Source: LW40-45 sp048883105 (GTDB taxonomy: Archaea; Asgardarchaeota; Lokiarchaeia; Sigyniarchaeales; SOKP01). From it: DNA of 35,761 nucleotides. The translations under genes and the position numbers were made by a program. Numbering within the stretch: position 1 is the stretch's first letter; every line of letters begins with the position of its first letter. This document shows, piece after piece, positions 1-8,186 of this stretch. The notes beneath the pieces are model-generated. The model was not told the DNA's origin. It searched no databases and saw only the letters and a program-made list of their open reading frames with translations. The stretch spans positions 1-35,761 of the forward strand of contig JBHLQY010000018.1 of assembly GCA_048883105.1 (NCBI GenBank), read 5' to 3'.

Positions 1-444
1 TTACTACATCCTTCATTGAGATGCGAAAAAATGAAAAATAAAGTAATCCCTATGCTAGGAATCGATGCCCGAAATTTGAAAAAATTAGCTGAAAGAGTTG
101 ATATTTGCACTGTTGATGTTACTTTCACAACGATTAGGGCAATACTTTTTAATATTAAAAATTATATGAAAAGGGAGGGTAATATCATAACATTAATCAA
201 ACCTCTCTTTGAAACCGAATTTTATGAATCTAATAAATTTAAGATAATAACAGATTCCGTAAAGTTGCGTCAAATTATGATAGAATTAATGGAATGGAGT
301 ATTCAAAACAAAGTTTTCCCCTACGGAATAATTAAATCTCCACTCTTAGGAGAAGGCGGTTCAATTGAATTTTTTATCCATTATAGAATTGATAAGGAAA
401 GATTAAATTATAATTATAAAAAAAGTATAAGAAAAGTTGTTTAA
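1..444 (+). CDS. TlyA-like (FtsJ-fold) rRNA methyltransferase, C-terminal part
   Basis: The reading frame is open to the left edge, so this is the 3' part of a gene. Visible protein begins LLHPSLRCEKMKNKVIPM and contains VDICTVDVTFTTIRAIL followed by TLIKPLFETE. This order resembles the TlyA/hemolysin A family, where an LR..RV..E..NAR segment precedes a D.SF.S motif and a KP.FE motif within a Rossmann methyltransferase fold. TlyA enzymes methylate ribose 2'-hydroxyls of rRNA with S-adenosylmethionine; that activity is family knowledge. The SAM-binding glycine motif and any S4 domain would lie outside the window. The stop directly abuts the stop of the convergent DUF362 gene, with no spacer. 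Internal TTG and ATG codons near base 16-35 exist but would cut the fold, so a partial gene is preferred. Confidence 0.72.
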   Translation, partial: LLHPSLRCEKMKNKVIPMLGIDARNLKKLAERVDICTVDVTFTTIRAILFNIKNYMKREGNIITLIKPLFETEFYESNKFKIITDSVKLRQIMIELMEWSIQNKVFPYGIIKSPLLGEGGSIEFFIHYRIDKERLNYNYKKSIRKVV

Positions 445-1647
445 TTAATTATGTTTATTAATTATTCCTGAAGTTTTAACGGGATAATTTTCAAACATCT
501 TACCCCAGCTGGTCTTCATAAACTTTTTTATTCTTTTTTTACCGACTGAGGGGTACCAAAACATATCATGATAAACTAACGATCCCAAAATAGGTAAAGC
601 CATAAAGAGCTTATTATGCATTAATGGATGCAAGAAGGAAAGTTTTCCTTTTCGTACCATTTGATCACCCCATATTACCAAACTCCTTTTAACCTTAAAT
701 TTCCAGTTAACATTAGATACATCTTCCCCAATAATTTCAATTTGATCAAAATCTCCGCAACCTAAACCTTCATCATGAGCAAGTTTAATAGCCGGTAGTT
801 TCAAAGGTTCAAATCCTAACATTTTTGCGACAATAGTATCAACGGCAACTTGGTCATATCCCGCAAGTAAATAATTCTTAATTCGTGGGATCATAGTTCT
901 TGGTCCAGCTCCATCACCACAAACCGTTCCATCTACAATTGCCATTATTTCAGGATGAATCTGTTTTTGAATAATTAGTAGATCAACTAATACTTCGGAC
1001 ATATATTGATGGCTAAAATGACGGCGTTTTGTTAATAATCCACCGAATGCATTTTTTACTGCACATGTAATTCCGCCATTCTTTAATTCATCTCTTGTAT
1101 CTTTTAAAGAGCCACCAACAGCTCCCGTATGGCCGTGTGTCTTCATTGTGGGTAAGTGAATTATTGACTTCCCAATGTAAAATAGAGGAATACTAAATCC
1201 CTTTGCAAATATCTTAGAATCGAGCACATGCAATTCTTTATCTTGCAATGTCTCAAACTTTGACCTTAACGCATCGTCATATGGAATAAAAGGGATCTTC
1301 GTTAAAGGGATAAACCACGCACCATATCTCTTTATAATCGGTTCCCAGCGATTTCCTCGAATTCCTTTAGCAATATTTGTCACTACCGTGCGATTTTCGG
1401 CTGTAAAGAGCTTTTTCGGGTCATAACCATCATCTATCATTTTTTTTAGCACGCCTTCAACCTGCCAAGGTGGGCTAGAGCATGCTGGGAAGAATTTCGA
1501 CCAGCTGAGGTTAAGTTTAATAATGGTTTTAAGGTCCTTAGGAAATCTTTTTTGGTAACCAGTTAGATCCATAAGCTTACCATAATCTTGAAGGACAGCC
1601 TTAGGGGAAGTTTTAATAACAAATATTTCTGGTTTCTCTGAGCTCAT
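445..1647 (-). CDS. DUF362 family protein
   Basis: A 400-residue protein with DUF362 hallmarks: an early KLNLSWSKFFPACSSPPW segment, LPTMKTHGHTGAVGGSLKD in the middle, then DGTVCGDGAGPR and an AGYDQVAVDTIVAKMLGF segment. DUF362 proteins are often found near iron-sulfur or radical enzymes, and some carry ferredoxin domains. None is present here, since no CxxCxxC cluster motif is visible. Function is therefore unknown. It starts at an ATG (complement of 1645-1647) and lies 108 bases downstream of the PHP gene on the same strand, so it could be the last gene of the leftward group 4920-445. It ends tail to tail against the TlyA-like gene. Confidence 0.8.
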   Translation of the reverse strand: MSSEKPEIFVIKTSPKAVLQDYGKLMDLTGYQKRFPKDLKTIIKLNLSWSKFFPACSSPPWQVEGVLKKMIDDGYDPKKLFTAENRTVVTNIAKGIRGNRWEPIIKRYGAWFIPLTKIPFIPYDDALRSKFETLQDKELHVLDSKIFAKGFSIPLFYIGKSIIHLPTMKTHGHTGAVGGSLKDTRDELKNGGITCAVKNAFGGLLTKRRHFSHQYMSEVLVDLLIIQKQIHPEIMAIVDGTVCGDGAGPRTMIPRIKNYLLAGYDQVAVDTIVAKMLGFEPLKLPAIKLAHDEGLGCGDFDQIEIIGEDVSNVNWKFKVKRSLVIWGDQMVRKGKLSFLHPLMHNKLFMALPILGSLVYHDMFWYPSVGKKRIKKFMKTSWGKMFENYPVKTSGIINKHN

Positions 1648-1755
1648 TAAAAAAACAAAATTATTATTACTTTTTTAATTTATGAATATCTTAGAACAGA
1701 TATATGAATATCTTAAATCAATCTAGACTCAAATTAAAATATCTGAAAACAAATG

Positions 1756-2442
1756 TTAAAAGTAGAGTCCCTTTTTTAGTTTATTGAAAACGGTTTTAAC
1801 ATGTACAAATGGACTTGAGAGCACGCCCATGCTCTTTGATTTATTTGCTAATAAATTTTTTCTAATACTTTCAAAAGTATTATCAGCATCTCGAATTAAT
1901 GTATAGCCATTTCCTATTTCTTCCTTTGAATGAGCATCAGAGCCACCAGATTCAAATAGGTTATATCTTTTATTAAAAATCCTTGCTTTTTTTACACTTC
2001 TTTTAAAAATAATTCTTGAATTTATGATTTCAATGCCATTAATGAATTTTCTAATAATTTTTTCATTTATATATTTCATTTTAAGAGTAGTATCTCTTAA
2101 AAAATCGAATGGATGAGGGATAACAATTAATCCGTTGCTTTCCTTTATTTTTTCTACAACATTTAAGAAATTTTCATTTTCTTTAATTTTTAATTCCTCA
2201 TTAATAAAGAGAGCAATAATTTCTCCTATGTGAGTGTTAATTTCAACGCCCGGTATGATAGTGAGATTTTTTTTATTAGCTAAGTTCTTTAGAATTTTAT
2301 ATGCTTTTAAAGAATGATGATCGGTTATTGCAAATCCATCTAGACCTTTCTGTTTGGCATATTTTATAGCATCATGTGGTTTTATTAGGGAATCTCCAGA
2401 ATAGATAGTATGTAAGTGAAGGTCTAGTTTAAGCGACGTCAT
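1756..2442 (-). CDS. PHP domain metal-dependent phosphoesterase
   Basis: A 228-residue PHP-domain protein. The metal-binding motifs are visible: LDLHLHTIYSGDS at the N-terminus, AITDHHS near residue 40, PGVEINT, then HPFDF and GGSDAHSKEEIG in the C-terminal half. PHP enzymes use a cluster of two or three metal ions to hydrolyse phosphoesters (histidinol phosphate, nucleoside 3',5'-bisphosphates, 5'-nucleotides). The substrate cannot be read from sequence. The gene lies 18 bases downstream of the UbiA-family gene and is almost certainly cotranscribed with it, which hints at a phosphorylated sugar or lipid intermediate as substrate, but that is inference. The start is an ATG. Confidence 0.87.
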   Translation of the reverse strand: MTSLKLDLHLHTIYSGDSLIKPHDAIKYAKQKGLDGFAITDHHSLKAYKILKNLANKKNLTIIPGVEINTHIGEIIALFINEELKIKENENFLNVVEKIKESNGLIVIPHPFDFLRDTTLKMKYINEKIIRKFINGIEIINSRIIFKRSVKKARIFNKRYNLFESGGSDAHSKEEIGNGYTLIRDADNTFESIRKNLLANKSKSMGVLSSPFVHVKTVFNKLKKGLYF

Positions 2443-2460
2443 TTTTTTTGCCTAATGAAC

Positions 2461-3396
2461 TTAGAGATTTAATAATCTTATAAAAGCTCCGAGATAAAAC
2501 GAATAGGTCAATATTCCTAAAAGAAGTATTCCAGCTATAACAATTCCTGGGTCAAGAAGAGCTTTTTCAGTACTTCGAGCTATTTCTGGTCTAGCTGAAG
2601 TCAAATACATATATCTCATAATAATATAAAGAGATAAAGGAATTGTTAAAATTGTGATATATTCATGAAGATTTACATTTTCAGCTGAAAATAGGTCAAA
2701 ATGAATCATCAGGTATAAAGAGTATGTGATAAACAATGCCCCAGCAATAATTATATGAAATTGATCTAATAACTTTTGAGAATACTTATCATAACTTTTT
2801 TTATGTTTAGCAGCTTTTTCCTCGCCAATTAAAATTAAATCCCCTTTTCTTTTAGCAATAACCAAGAACAAAGCAATTTCAAAAATAGCCAAAAATAACC
2901 AAGGAGATATAAACACTTCAATTAAAAAGCAACCTGCTAGGGCTCTCCATAAGTAAATTAACGACAAGCTAAGAATATCTATAAACGCAAATTTTTTAAA
3001 AAGGTGATTATAAAGTTGTCCTGTTATTATAATTAAGAGGACCATTATAATAAAATTCCAATTTGGAAAAATAATTGTAATTATCAGACCACTTATTATT
3101 GCTACTAATATAGCTAATAAAACAACTGCGAATAAAATAGAAAGATCTCCTGATGCGAGAGGTCTTTTTTCTAGCTTTTCTATGTGCTTTTTGTCTTTTT
3201 CAATATCTCTTATATCATTTATAATATAGTTAAAAGAAGAAGCACAACATAATATAATAAATCCGATAATGAGTAAATACCAAAGAGAAGGGTCAATTAG
3301 CTTACCACTAAAGAAAGCTCCAACAAATATTAATCCGTTTTTGTAATATTGACGAACACGTAATAAATTTAAGATATTTCTAATTTTACTTAGCAT
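2461..3396 (-). CDS. UbiA-family polyprenyl transferase (DPPR synthase-like)
   Basis: A 311-residue integral membrane protein with about eight to nine hydrophobic helices. The first Asp-rich prenyl-diphosphate site is FNYIINDIRDIEKDKKH near residue 58, followed by EKRPLASGDLS. An LRVRQYYKN start, this motif 1 form and AKRKGDL near residue 180 resemble decaprenyl-phosphate phosphoribosyltransferase (Rv3806c type) more than quinone or geranylgeranylglyceryl-phosphate enzymes. A role in making a lipid-linked sugar precursor fits the neighbouring GlcNAc-1-phosphate transferase gene 135 bases upstream. Transfer of a prenyl group to another acceptor, for example in ether-lipid synthesis, remains possible. 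The start is an ATG, and the PHP gene follows 18 bases later. Confidence 0.82.
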   Translation of the reverse strand: MLSKIRNILNLLRVRQYYKNGLIFVGAFFSGKLIDPSLWYLLIIGFIILCCASSFNYIINDIRDIEKDKKHIEKLEKRPLASGDLSILFAVVLLAILVAIISGLIITIIFPNWNFIIMVLLIIITGQLYNHLFKKFAFIDILSLSLIYLWRALAGCFLIEVFISPWLFLAIFEIALFLVIAKRKGDLILIGEEKAAKHKKSYDKYSQKLLDQFHIIIAGALFITYSLYLMIHFDLFSAENVNLHEYITILTIPLSLYIIMRYMYLTSARPEIARSTEKALLDPGIVIAGILLLGILTYSFYLGAFIRLLNL

Positions 3397-3531
3397 TAAA
3401 TTGGTTAAAAAATGATATCAATTAAATTTTATTGACTTTTATTGGCTCATTAGAACTTTTTGAGGTTTATATTTTTTGAGAAGTCTATATCTAATCGGAT
3501 TAAATATGCTTGTTTCGGATTTTTTTTTGTA

Positions 3532-4920
3532 TCATTGCACTATTAGATTCGATTCTTTAGATTCAATTTTTTCCCCTTTGTTAATTTGTACCCAGAAATA
3601 TTTAATCGTAATAAAATACCATATTAGTAGTCCAGGAATAAATAAGACAAATGCAATTAATTCCTTGATTGGAATTAAGAAGATTATTAAATTTATATCG
3701 GCAAAGGGAAGAGGCATTATGTATAAATCAATAAAAATTAAGAAAATTGAACCGCTGACCAATAAACCTATCATTAATAAAACAATTCCTCTTATTCTAT
3801 TAAATTTATATAAGAAAAATAAAGTGGGAAACATAAGAATAATGCCCGTAATAATTATAACAATAATATCCAAATTCCGTGTAGTCCAAGCCATAAATAA
3901 AGTTGCGATTATCGAAAAAAAGCCACAAATAATCGAAATTACGAAAAAATTTAAAATTAATTTCTTTTCTGTTAACGGGCCTTTTCCAAGTATTAATCTA
4001 GGTAGAGTTAACGCAGCATCTTCTTGAACGGACGCTTTTATTCTATCATCTTCTAACAAAATAATATCGTCTTTGAGTTTTTGAATTTTTGAGCTTTCAA
4101 GAAAACCTCTTACTGAACTAAGAATATAAAAACTATTAAATATATGCATTAGAAGTGCGCAAAACACAGCAACTTCAAGTGAGCCAAACAATGCGATACA
4201 CGCAATAATTACACCCATACTTAATGTACCTATATCTCCTGGAAAAACTTTTGCGGGATATTTATTGTATAAAAAAAAAGGTATTAAAACAGCAATAGCT
4301 ATAATTGTAATAAGAAGAGCTTCAGCGGAATTCCAAATTAAAGCACATATAAATAGAGAACAGACAGCAATTAAACAAGTTCCACTACCTTCGCCATTAT
4401 ATCCTTCCATCATGTTTACCGTATTAGCAAATATAGCAACTATTATTGGCACTAGTAATGGATATAATAAAGTTAATCTCGTTTTTCCAAGAAATGGAAG
4501 TATTGGAGATGAAATTGTAATAAATTTATAGTAGTTCGCGAAAAAGATAGCACTTCCCGTGATTATTGTTAAAAGAATTTTGTACCTTGATCTTAGTTTT
4601 TTTAGATCATCTATGAAACCAATAAAAGCAGCAAGTCCAATTGTTATAATAAAAATTAAGATAACATTAAAAAAAAGAGGAAACAACATCATTGCAATAA
4701 TGGATGCTACAAATACTCCCATGACTATACTTAGACCCCCCGATTCCGCAATTTCTGGTCGAGCATTTTTGTGGATATCATAACCAACATTACCTTTCTT
4801 TTTCATATATTTTATAATATGGGGTGTAAATAGGAGGGTAGCAATAAAACCAACAGCAAATATTATTATTAAATAGACAATTTCAACAATCCCCCAATTT
4901 AGTCTCGTAATTAAGGTCAT
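3532..4920 (-). CDS. UDP-GlcNAc:dolichyl-phosphate GlcNAc-1-P transferase-like (GPT/MraY superfamily)
   Basis: A 462-residue polytopic membrane protein, about ten to twelve helices. Superfamily motifs appear in order: NARPEIAESGGLSI after the first helix, the Asp pair in GFIDDLKKLRSRYK, NTVNMMEGYNGEGSG (the N..N..(D/E)G motif) and VFPGDIGTLSMG. A conserved LPRLILGKGPLTEKKL segment near residue 310 resembles archaeal and eukaryotic Alg7-type enzymes rather than bacterial MraY. The family transfers a sugar-1-phosphate from a UDP-sugar to a polyprenyl phosphate, the first step of lipid-linked glycan assembly. Which sugar is used is not visible. It heads the leftward group with the UbiA gene and lies within 3 kb of the OST1-like gene. 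Confidence 0.88.
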   Translation of the reverse strand: MTLITRLNWGIVEIVYLIIIFAVGFIATLLFTPHIIKYMKKKGNVGYDIHKNARPEIAESGGLSIVMGVFVASIIAMMLFPLFFNVILIFIITIGLAAFIGFIDDLKKLRSRYKILLTIITGSAIFFANYYKFITISSPILPFLGKTRLTLLYPLLVPIIVAIFANTVNMMEGYNGEGSGTCLIAVCSLFICALIWNSAEALLITIIAIAVLIPFFLYNKYPAKVFPGDIGTLSMGVIIACIALFGSLEVAVFCALLMHIFNSFYILSSVRGFLESSKIQKLKDDIILLEDDRIKASVQEDAALTLPRLILGKGPLTEKKLILNFFVISIICGFFSIIATLFMAWTTRNLDIIVIIITGIILMFPTLFFLYKFNRIRGIVLLMIGLLVSGSIFLIFIDLYIMPLPFADINLIIFLIPIKELIAFVLFIPGLLIWYFITIKYFWVQINKGEKIESKESNLIVQ

Positions 4921-5067
4921 TTTTTTAAAATTTTATATTATCGTCATTGAGCTAATAAGATTAAAAATTAAAATATTTACTATATAATAAAATATTTTTA
5001 TTTTTTATTATTTGAGGTTCAAATATAGAAATTATGAGAAAAAAATAGAATATTTATTAATTTAAAA

Positions 5068-5201
5068 TAGCCCGGCACGGATTCGAACCGTGGTTTCCCG
5101 CCTCGGGGTTCAAGACCGCCAAGGACACGGGGTTCAAGGCCCCATTCGCAGTAGATGGGCTAGGTCCATATACTGATGCTTGGCCACTACACCACCGGGC
5201 T
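5068..5201 (-). tRNA. Interrupted tRNA, probably tRNA-Gln(TTG) with noncanonical intron(s)
   Basis: On the minus strand the 7-bp acceptor stem AGCCCGG/CCGGGCT, discriminator A, a D arm (GTGT-AGTGGCCAA-GCAT) and a T arm (CACGG-TTCGAAT-CCGTG) are all intact. The unit is 134 bases, about 60 more than a mature tRNA. The acceptor and D arm match the usual archaeal tRNA-Gln pattern. The only well-paired 7-base anticodon loop is GGGG-CCTTGAA-CCCC with anticodon TTG at complement of 5135-5137. It has C instead of U at position 33, which is unusual. If correct, one insert of about 31 bases lies between D arm and anticodon stem (about 5145-5175) and another of about 30 bases before the T arm (about 5097-5127). 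Both inserts can fold as hairpins. Isotype and splice sites are inference; the tRNA itself is clear. Confidence 0.85.
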
Positions 5202-5217
5202 AAATAATCATTATCAT

Positions 5218-5225
5218 TTTATAAA
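5218..5225 (-). promoter_or_regulatory. Candidate TATA box for the tRNA
   Basis: TTTATAAA lies 17 to 24 bases upstream of the tRNA 5' end on the minus strand. It fits an archaeal TATA element, though slightly close, and the surrounding DNA is so AT-rich that chance occurrence is likely. Confidence 0.3.
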
Positions 5226-5227
5226 GT

Positions 5228-5851
5228 TTAAATGTTAAAAGGTTTTAGATCTTGTTTTAAAAATTCATCATCTAATAAATTTTTAATGGTTTTAAGGAAT
5301 TGGATGTCTTTTTCTTTATCTCTATATTCATCAGGCAGCATTTGGGGTACCGTTTCGATTATTGGAAACCAGCGATTGCATTTTTCGCAGAATAATAATC
5401 CAGATTCAATTTCAGTATCAATTTTAATTTTATTTACGAAATATAATTCAGGTAATAGCTCTTCAATTTTTTCTAAATCTATATCTTTAGAAAAACCTGA
5501 GATTTTATCCTTAATTTCAGTTAAAATAATAAAAAAACATTTTTGAGCAATATCATAAGGAGATTTAACTATAATATTAGTTAATTCGTCAATACTTGAA
5601 ATTATCAGCTTAAAGTATGTCTTAGCTGTATTTTTTTCAATTATAATGTTATCTTTAATGTATAATTTTCCGTTTAATTTCGAGATTTCTAAGATTTTTT
5701 GGCTTTTAATTAAATCGAGGTCTCTTTCTCGATAAATATTTAAAATTGATTGAAATTCGTCTGGTTTAGTTTCAAAAGAAAATATGTATAATTTCAACGG
5801 AAAAAATTTATCAATAGGACACGCAAGAATATCAAACAACCAAGGTTTCAT
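5228..5851 (-). CDS. Trm112-like methyltransferase activator
   Basis: A 207-residue protein with the two halves of a Trm112 zinc-binding domain: MKPWLFDILACPIDKFFPLKL at the N-terminus and GLLFCEKCNRWFPIIETVPQMLPDE at the C-terminus. Trm112 binds and activates several SAM-dependent methyltransferases acting on tRNA, rRNA and release factor eRF1. Between the halves lies an insertion of about 125 residues, longer than in the roughly 125-residue eukaryotic proteins. Only one N-terminal cysteine remains (C11), so the four-cysteine zinc site is incomplete, as in some eukaryotic versions. The ATG at 5849-5851 is chosen because a GGAG ribosome site precedes it by six bases; a TTG four codons upstream would bury that site. 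It lies 46 bases downstream of the OST1-like gene and may share its transcript. Confidence 0.82.
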   Translation of the reverse strand: MKPWLFDILACPIDKFFPLKLYIFSFETKPDEFQSILNIYRERDLDLIKSQKILEISKLNGKLYIKDNIIIEKNTAKTYFKLIISSIDELTNIIVKSPYDIAQKCFFIILTEIKDKISGFSKDIDLEKIEELLPELYFVNKIKIDTEIESGLLFCEKCNRWFPIIETVPQMLPDEYRDKEKDIQFLKTIKNLLDDEFLKQDLKPFNI

Positions 5852-5857
5852 ATTAAT

Positions 5858-5861
5858 CTCC
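5858..5861 (-). promoter_or_regulatory. Ribosome binding site of the Trm112-like gene
   Basis: GGAG on the minus strand, six bases before the ATG at 5849-5851. It overlaps the alternative TTG start context and so decides the start. Confidence 0.5.
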
Positions 5862-5896
5862 AAATCTCAAAAAAGAATGTTTTTTTAATAAAATCC

Positions 5897-7735
5897 CTAT
5901 AGCAAGTAGCTCCTTAATTGTTGAATGGTTTTATCAATACTTCTATCAATTTTTTTCCGTCTTCTCAAGAAGTTATCTGATAATTTAAGATAAGCTGTTT
6001 TAGATGGTAATCGGCCTCTTTTGTAGCGAGTTTCCAAGAGGTTCAAACTATCTTTAACGCTCACACGCTCAGTTTCTAGAAGCTCTATTTTTTTCACTAA
6101 ATTTTCGAAAGTAGCATTTACTTCCATAACGACTTTTTTAAAAGGAACGATTTCATTCTCTATTTCTTGTATTTTTGAAGTATTTTTATTTAATATATTT
6201 TTATATTTCTTTTTTATAATTTTCTTTCGCTTTACATCGACCTCTGCCTGTCTAATTTCTAAAATTAACGCACTTTTCTCTTCTAACAAAGAACAAAATT
6301 CACGAATTTCGTTAACAGGAATTAGTTCTTTTCTAAATGCAGCTATAACAGCCTCTTCTTTTCTAGATTTAATTATTAATACATAAGCAGCTGAGATTAA
6401 AGCAATTAATATAATAAATATTAATGGTCGTAATGCAATATCAAAGAAATTTATTGTAAATGTGAATTGTATTTCTTTTCTTTCTAAAGGGCTAACATAA
6501 TCAGACATAAAGACTAGTATAAGAGAATTTCCTGTATGCTCAATGGCATCTGTGGATTCGCTTACATAATCCAAACTAAAACATCCCTCTATAATTATTT
6601 TTATTATTTGATCTTTTCCTAAAAACTGATAAATAGATGTTAAAACATCCATTTTAATTGATTCTTGAAACCAATTTAACGTAACATATTTCTCAAATGG
6701 CAAGAAATATTGAATTGTGAATCTAAATTTAGTATCGGGATTAATTTTTACGCGATTTTCAGATAAATCGATAGTTAAATCCTTATACGTTAAATTGAAA
6801 TAATTTTCTTCAGGATCAACTTCTACTCCCAAAATCTCTCCCAAGTCATCATAGACAGTTATGGCTTTAGCGGGTCCTGGAATTTCGAATGATAACTCAT
6901 CAATGGATGTAGCGCCAGAATTTTTAATTAAATACTCTTCTTTTACTTTAATAGTTCCAAATGGATTAATATGAATTTCTCTGAGTATTTCATTTACTTC
7001 TAATTTAGTTAATGTATTATCTGTAAATACGATTTGAATTGTTTTTATAGCTAAATTTTCTAAGAAAGGTTCAAGTTCAAGCGAAGATTCTACATAAGTA
7101 ACAGACTTACCTCCTGGTTGTATTTCCCCGAGGTTGTTAGATTCTAATTGTGAGCTTGATGGTATTTCAAAATTCGCAATTATTTGCCCTTCTGCTTTAT
7201 ATGGCAAAACAGGAAGAACTATGCTGGTAAAATTAATTTCTTGTGCAATACCTTCTTCTTTTTCATAAACTAACATGTCTTTATAAGTTTGTACAAATTT
7301 TATCGTTTTTACTTGTTGCGGTAATAAAGGCGTGTCAAAATAAATCGCAATCATCTCATATTCATCCATTACAAATTCAGCGCGCTCAGATAATAAGGTA
7401 TTTTCATGCTCTCCCGTGGCTTCAAAAAACACTAAATCATCAGAGCGAGACAAAGGCACACCTATAAAAATAGAATTTATTGGATTTGTATTTAAATTTT
7501 TAAATGCGATCGAATCCACGATATTTACTACACCATAGCCATTTAATTCAGCATCCCTATTAATAGAAGTAGCTATTAATTTTTCTGAACCTTCTAAACT
7601 GGCAGAAATGCGAGGATATTCTTCTATATATTGACCCCTATAAGTATTAGTAGAAGATGTGGGCACCTTTGAAAGCATTACGATAATTATAAGAGTTCCG
7701 ATTATTAAAAATAAAAGCTTCTTTCTGTTAAACAT
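5897..7735 (-). CDS. Ribophorin I (OST1)-like oligosaccharyltransferase subunit homologue
   Basis: A 612-residue type I-like membrane protein: N-terminal hydrophobic segment (residues 7-22), large beta-rich outer region (30-430), one membrane helix (about 435-455) and a charged coiled-coil tail (470-612). This architecture and length match eukaryotic ribophorin I, about 607 residues, which also ends in a cytosolic coiled-coil region. From memory of human ribophorin I, REIHINPFGTIKVKEEY (252-268) corresponds to its RVIEVSHWGNIAVEEN, ITVYDDLGEI to VYYRDEIGNV, and FTIQYFLPFEKY to YIVGYNLPSYEY. Ribophorin I is a noncatalytic subunit of the oligosaccharyltransferase at the translocon, thought to present substrate to STT3. 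The gene diverges from Sec61-beta, and lipid-linked glycan genes lie nearby. The catalytic STT3 is not in this window. Alternative: a generic archaeal surface protein. Confidence 0.8.
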   Translation of the reverse strand: MFNRKKLLFLIIGTLIIIVMLSKVPTSSTNTYRGQYIEEYPRISASLEGSEKLIATSINRDAELNGYGVVNIVDSIAFKNLNTNPINSIFIGVPLSRSDDLVFFEATGEHENTLLSERAEFVMDEYEMIAIYFDTPLLPQQVKTIKFVQTYKDMLVYEKEEGIAQEINFTSIVLPVLPYKAEGQIIANFEIPSSSQLESNNLGEIQPGGKSVTYVESSLELEPFLENLAIKTIQIVFTDNTLTKLEVNEILREIHINPFGTIKVKEEYLIKNSGATSIDELSFEIPGPAKAITVYDDLGEILGVEVDPEENYFNLTYKDLTIDLSENRVKINPDTKFRFTIQYFLPFEKYVTLNWFQESIKMDVLTSIYQFLGKDQIIKIIIEGCFSLDYVSESTDAIEHTGNSLILVFMSDYVSPLERKEIQFTFTINFFDIALRPLIFIILIALISAAYVLIIKSRKEEAVIAAFRKELIPVNEIREFCSLLEEKSALILEIRQAEVDVKRKKIIKKKYKNILNKNTSKIQEIENEIVPFKKVVMEVNATFENLVKKIELLETERVSVKDSLNLLETRYKRGRLPSKTAYLKLSDNFLRRRKKIDRSIDKTIQQLRSYLL

Positions 7736-7886
7736 ACTTTATCTTAGCTTCTTTCAATTATAAAAAAATAATTAATAAAAATTTATTATATTTTTGATCT
7801 TGCAGATTATAATAAAATTTTAAATTCTTAGTTGTATATTTTTTCTATAATATAGTTGCTAATACATTTTAAAACATTATTTTATT
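7736..7886. promoter_or_regulatory. Divergent promoter region, OST1-like / Sec61-beta
   Basis: The 151 bases between two divergent starts must hold promoters for both genes. Runs such as TATAATATA (about 7850) and TTATAATAAAATTTTAAA (about 7807) are TATA-like, but the whole interval is AT-rich and no single element stands out. Confidence 0.4.
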
Positions 7887-8111
7887 ATGTCTAGTCAAAG
7901 ACAAAGCAGGAGAAAAAAAAGAAGAAGTGGAAGTGCCCCTATGCCAGCTGGAGGGGCGGGATTAATGAGGTTTTTTGAAGACAGTTCAATAGGCGTAAAA
8001 ATTGGACCAATAAGTACAATATTATTAGCAGTTACTTTAATTTTAATTGTAATTTTAGGACATCTTGGAATGTTTAATTGGATTTTAACTCCAGCAGGTG
8101 GAGGAGCTTAA
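7887..8111 (+). CDS. secG: Preprotein translocase subunit Sec61-beta (SecG-type)
   Basis: A 74-residue protein with classic archaeal Sec61-beta layout: a basic, disordered cytosolic N-terminus (SSQRQSRRKKRRSGSAPMPAGGAGLMRFFED), then one C-terminal membrane helix (about residues 42-65) and a short glycine-rich tail. The PAGGAGLMRFFED stretch before the helix is a family signature. It is the small tail-anchored subunit of the SecYE-beta translocon. The ATG start follows an AT-rich leader without a clear Shine-Dalgarno, which suggests a leaderless or short-leader mRNA. The gene is divergent from the OST1-like gene. In eukaryotes the oligosaccharyltransferase docks on the Sec61 channel, so this pairing is functionally suggestive. 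Confidence 0.92.
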   Translation: MSSQRQSRRKKRRSGSAPMPAGGAGLMRFFEDSSIGVKIGPISTILLAVTLILIVILGHLGMFNWILTPAGGGA

Positions 8112-8186
8112 TTAATAATATTCAATACATTAAGCTTTAATTTCTATTTTATAATTTTATCACTGTTATATATAGGTTAGACAATT

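Noticed and set aside
3476..4027. A 183-residue plus-strand reading frame over the GlcNAc-1-P transferase gene
   Set aside because: Low-complexity isoleucine/lysine translation antisense to a gene with clear motifs; it is a shadow of that gene, as are similar frames at 4265, 4559, 5232 and 22230.
5068..5201. tRNA with a long variable arm (Leu or Ser) instead of an interrupted tRNA-Gln
   Set aside because: D arm and acceptor are of the Gln type, the extra bases exceed any variable arm, and no Leu or Ser anticodon sits in a well-paired loop.
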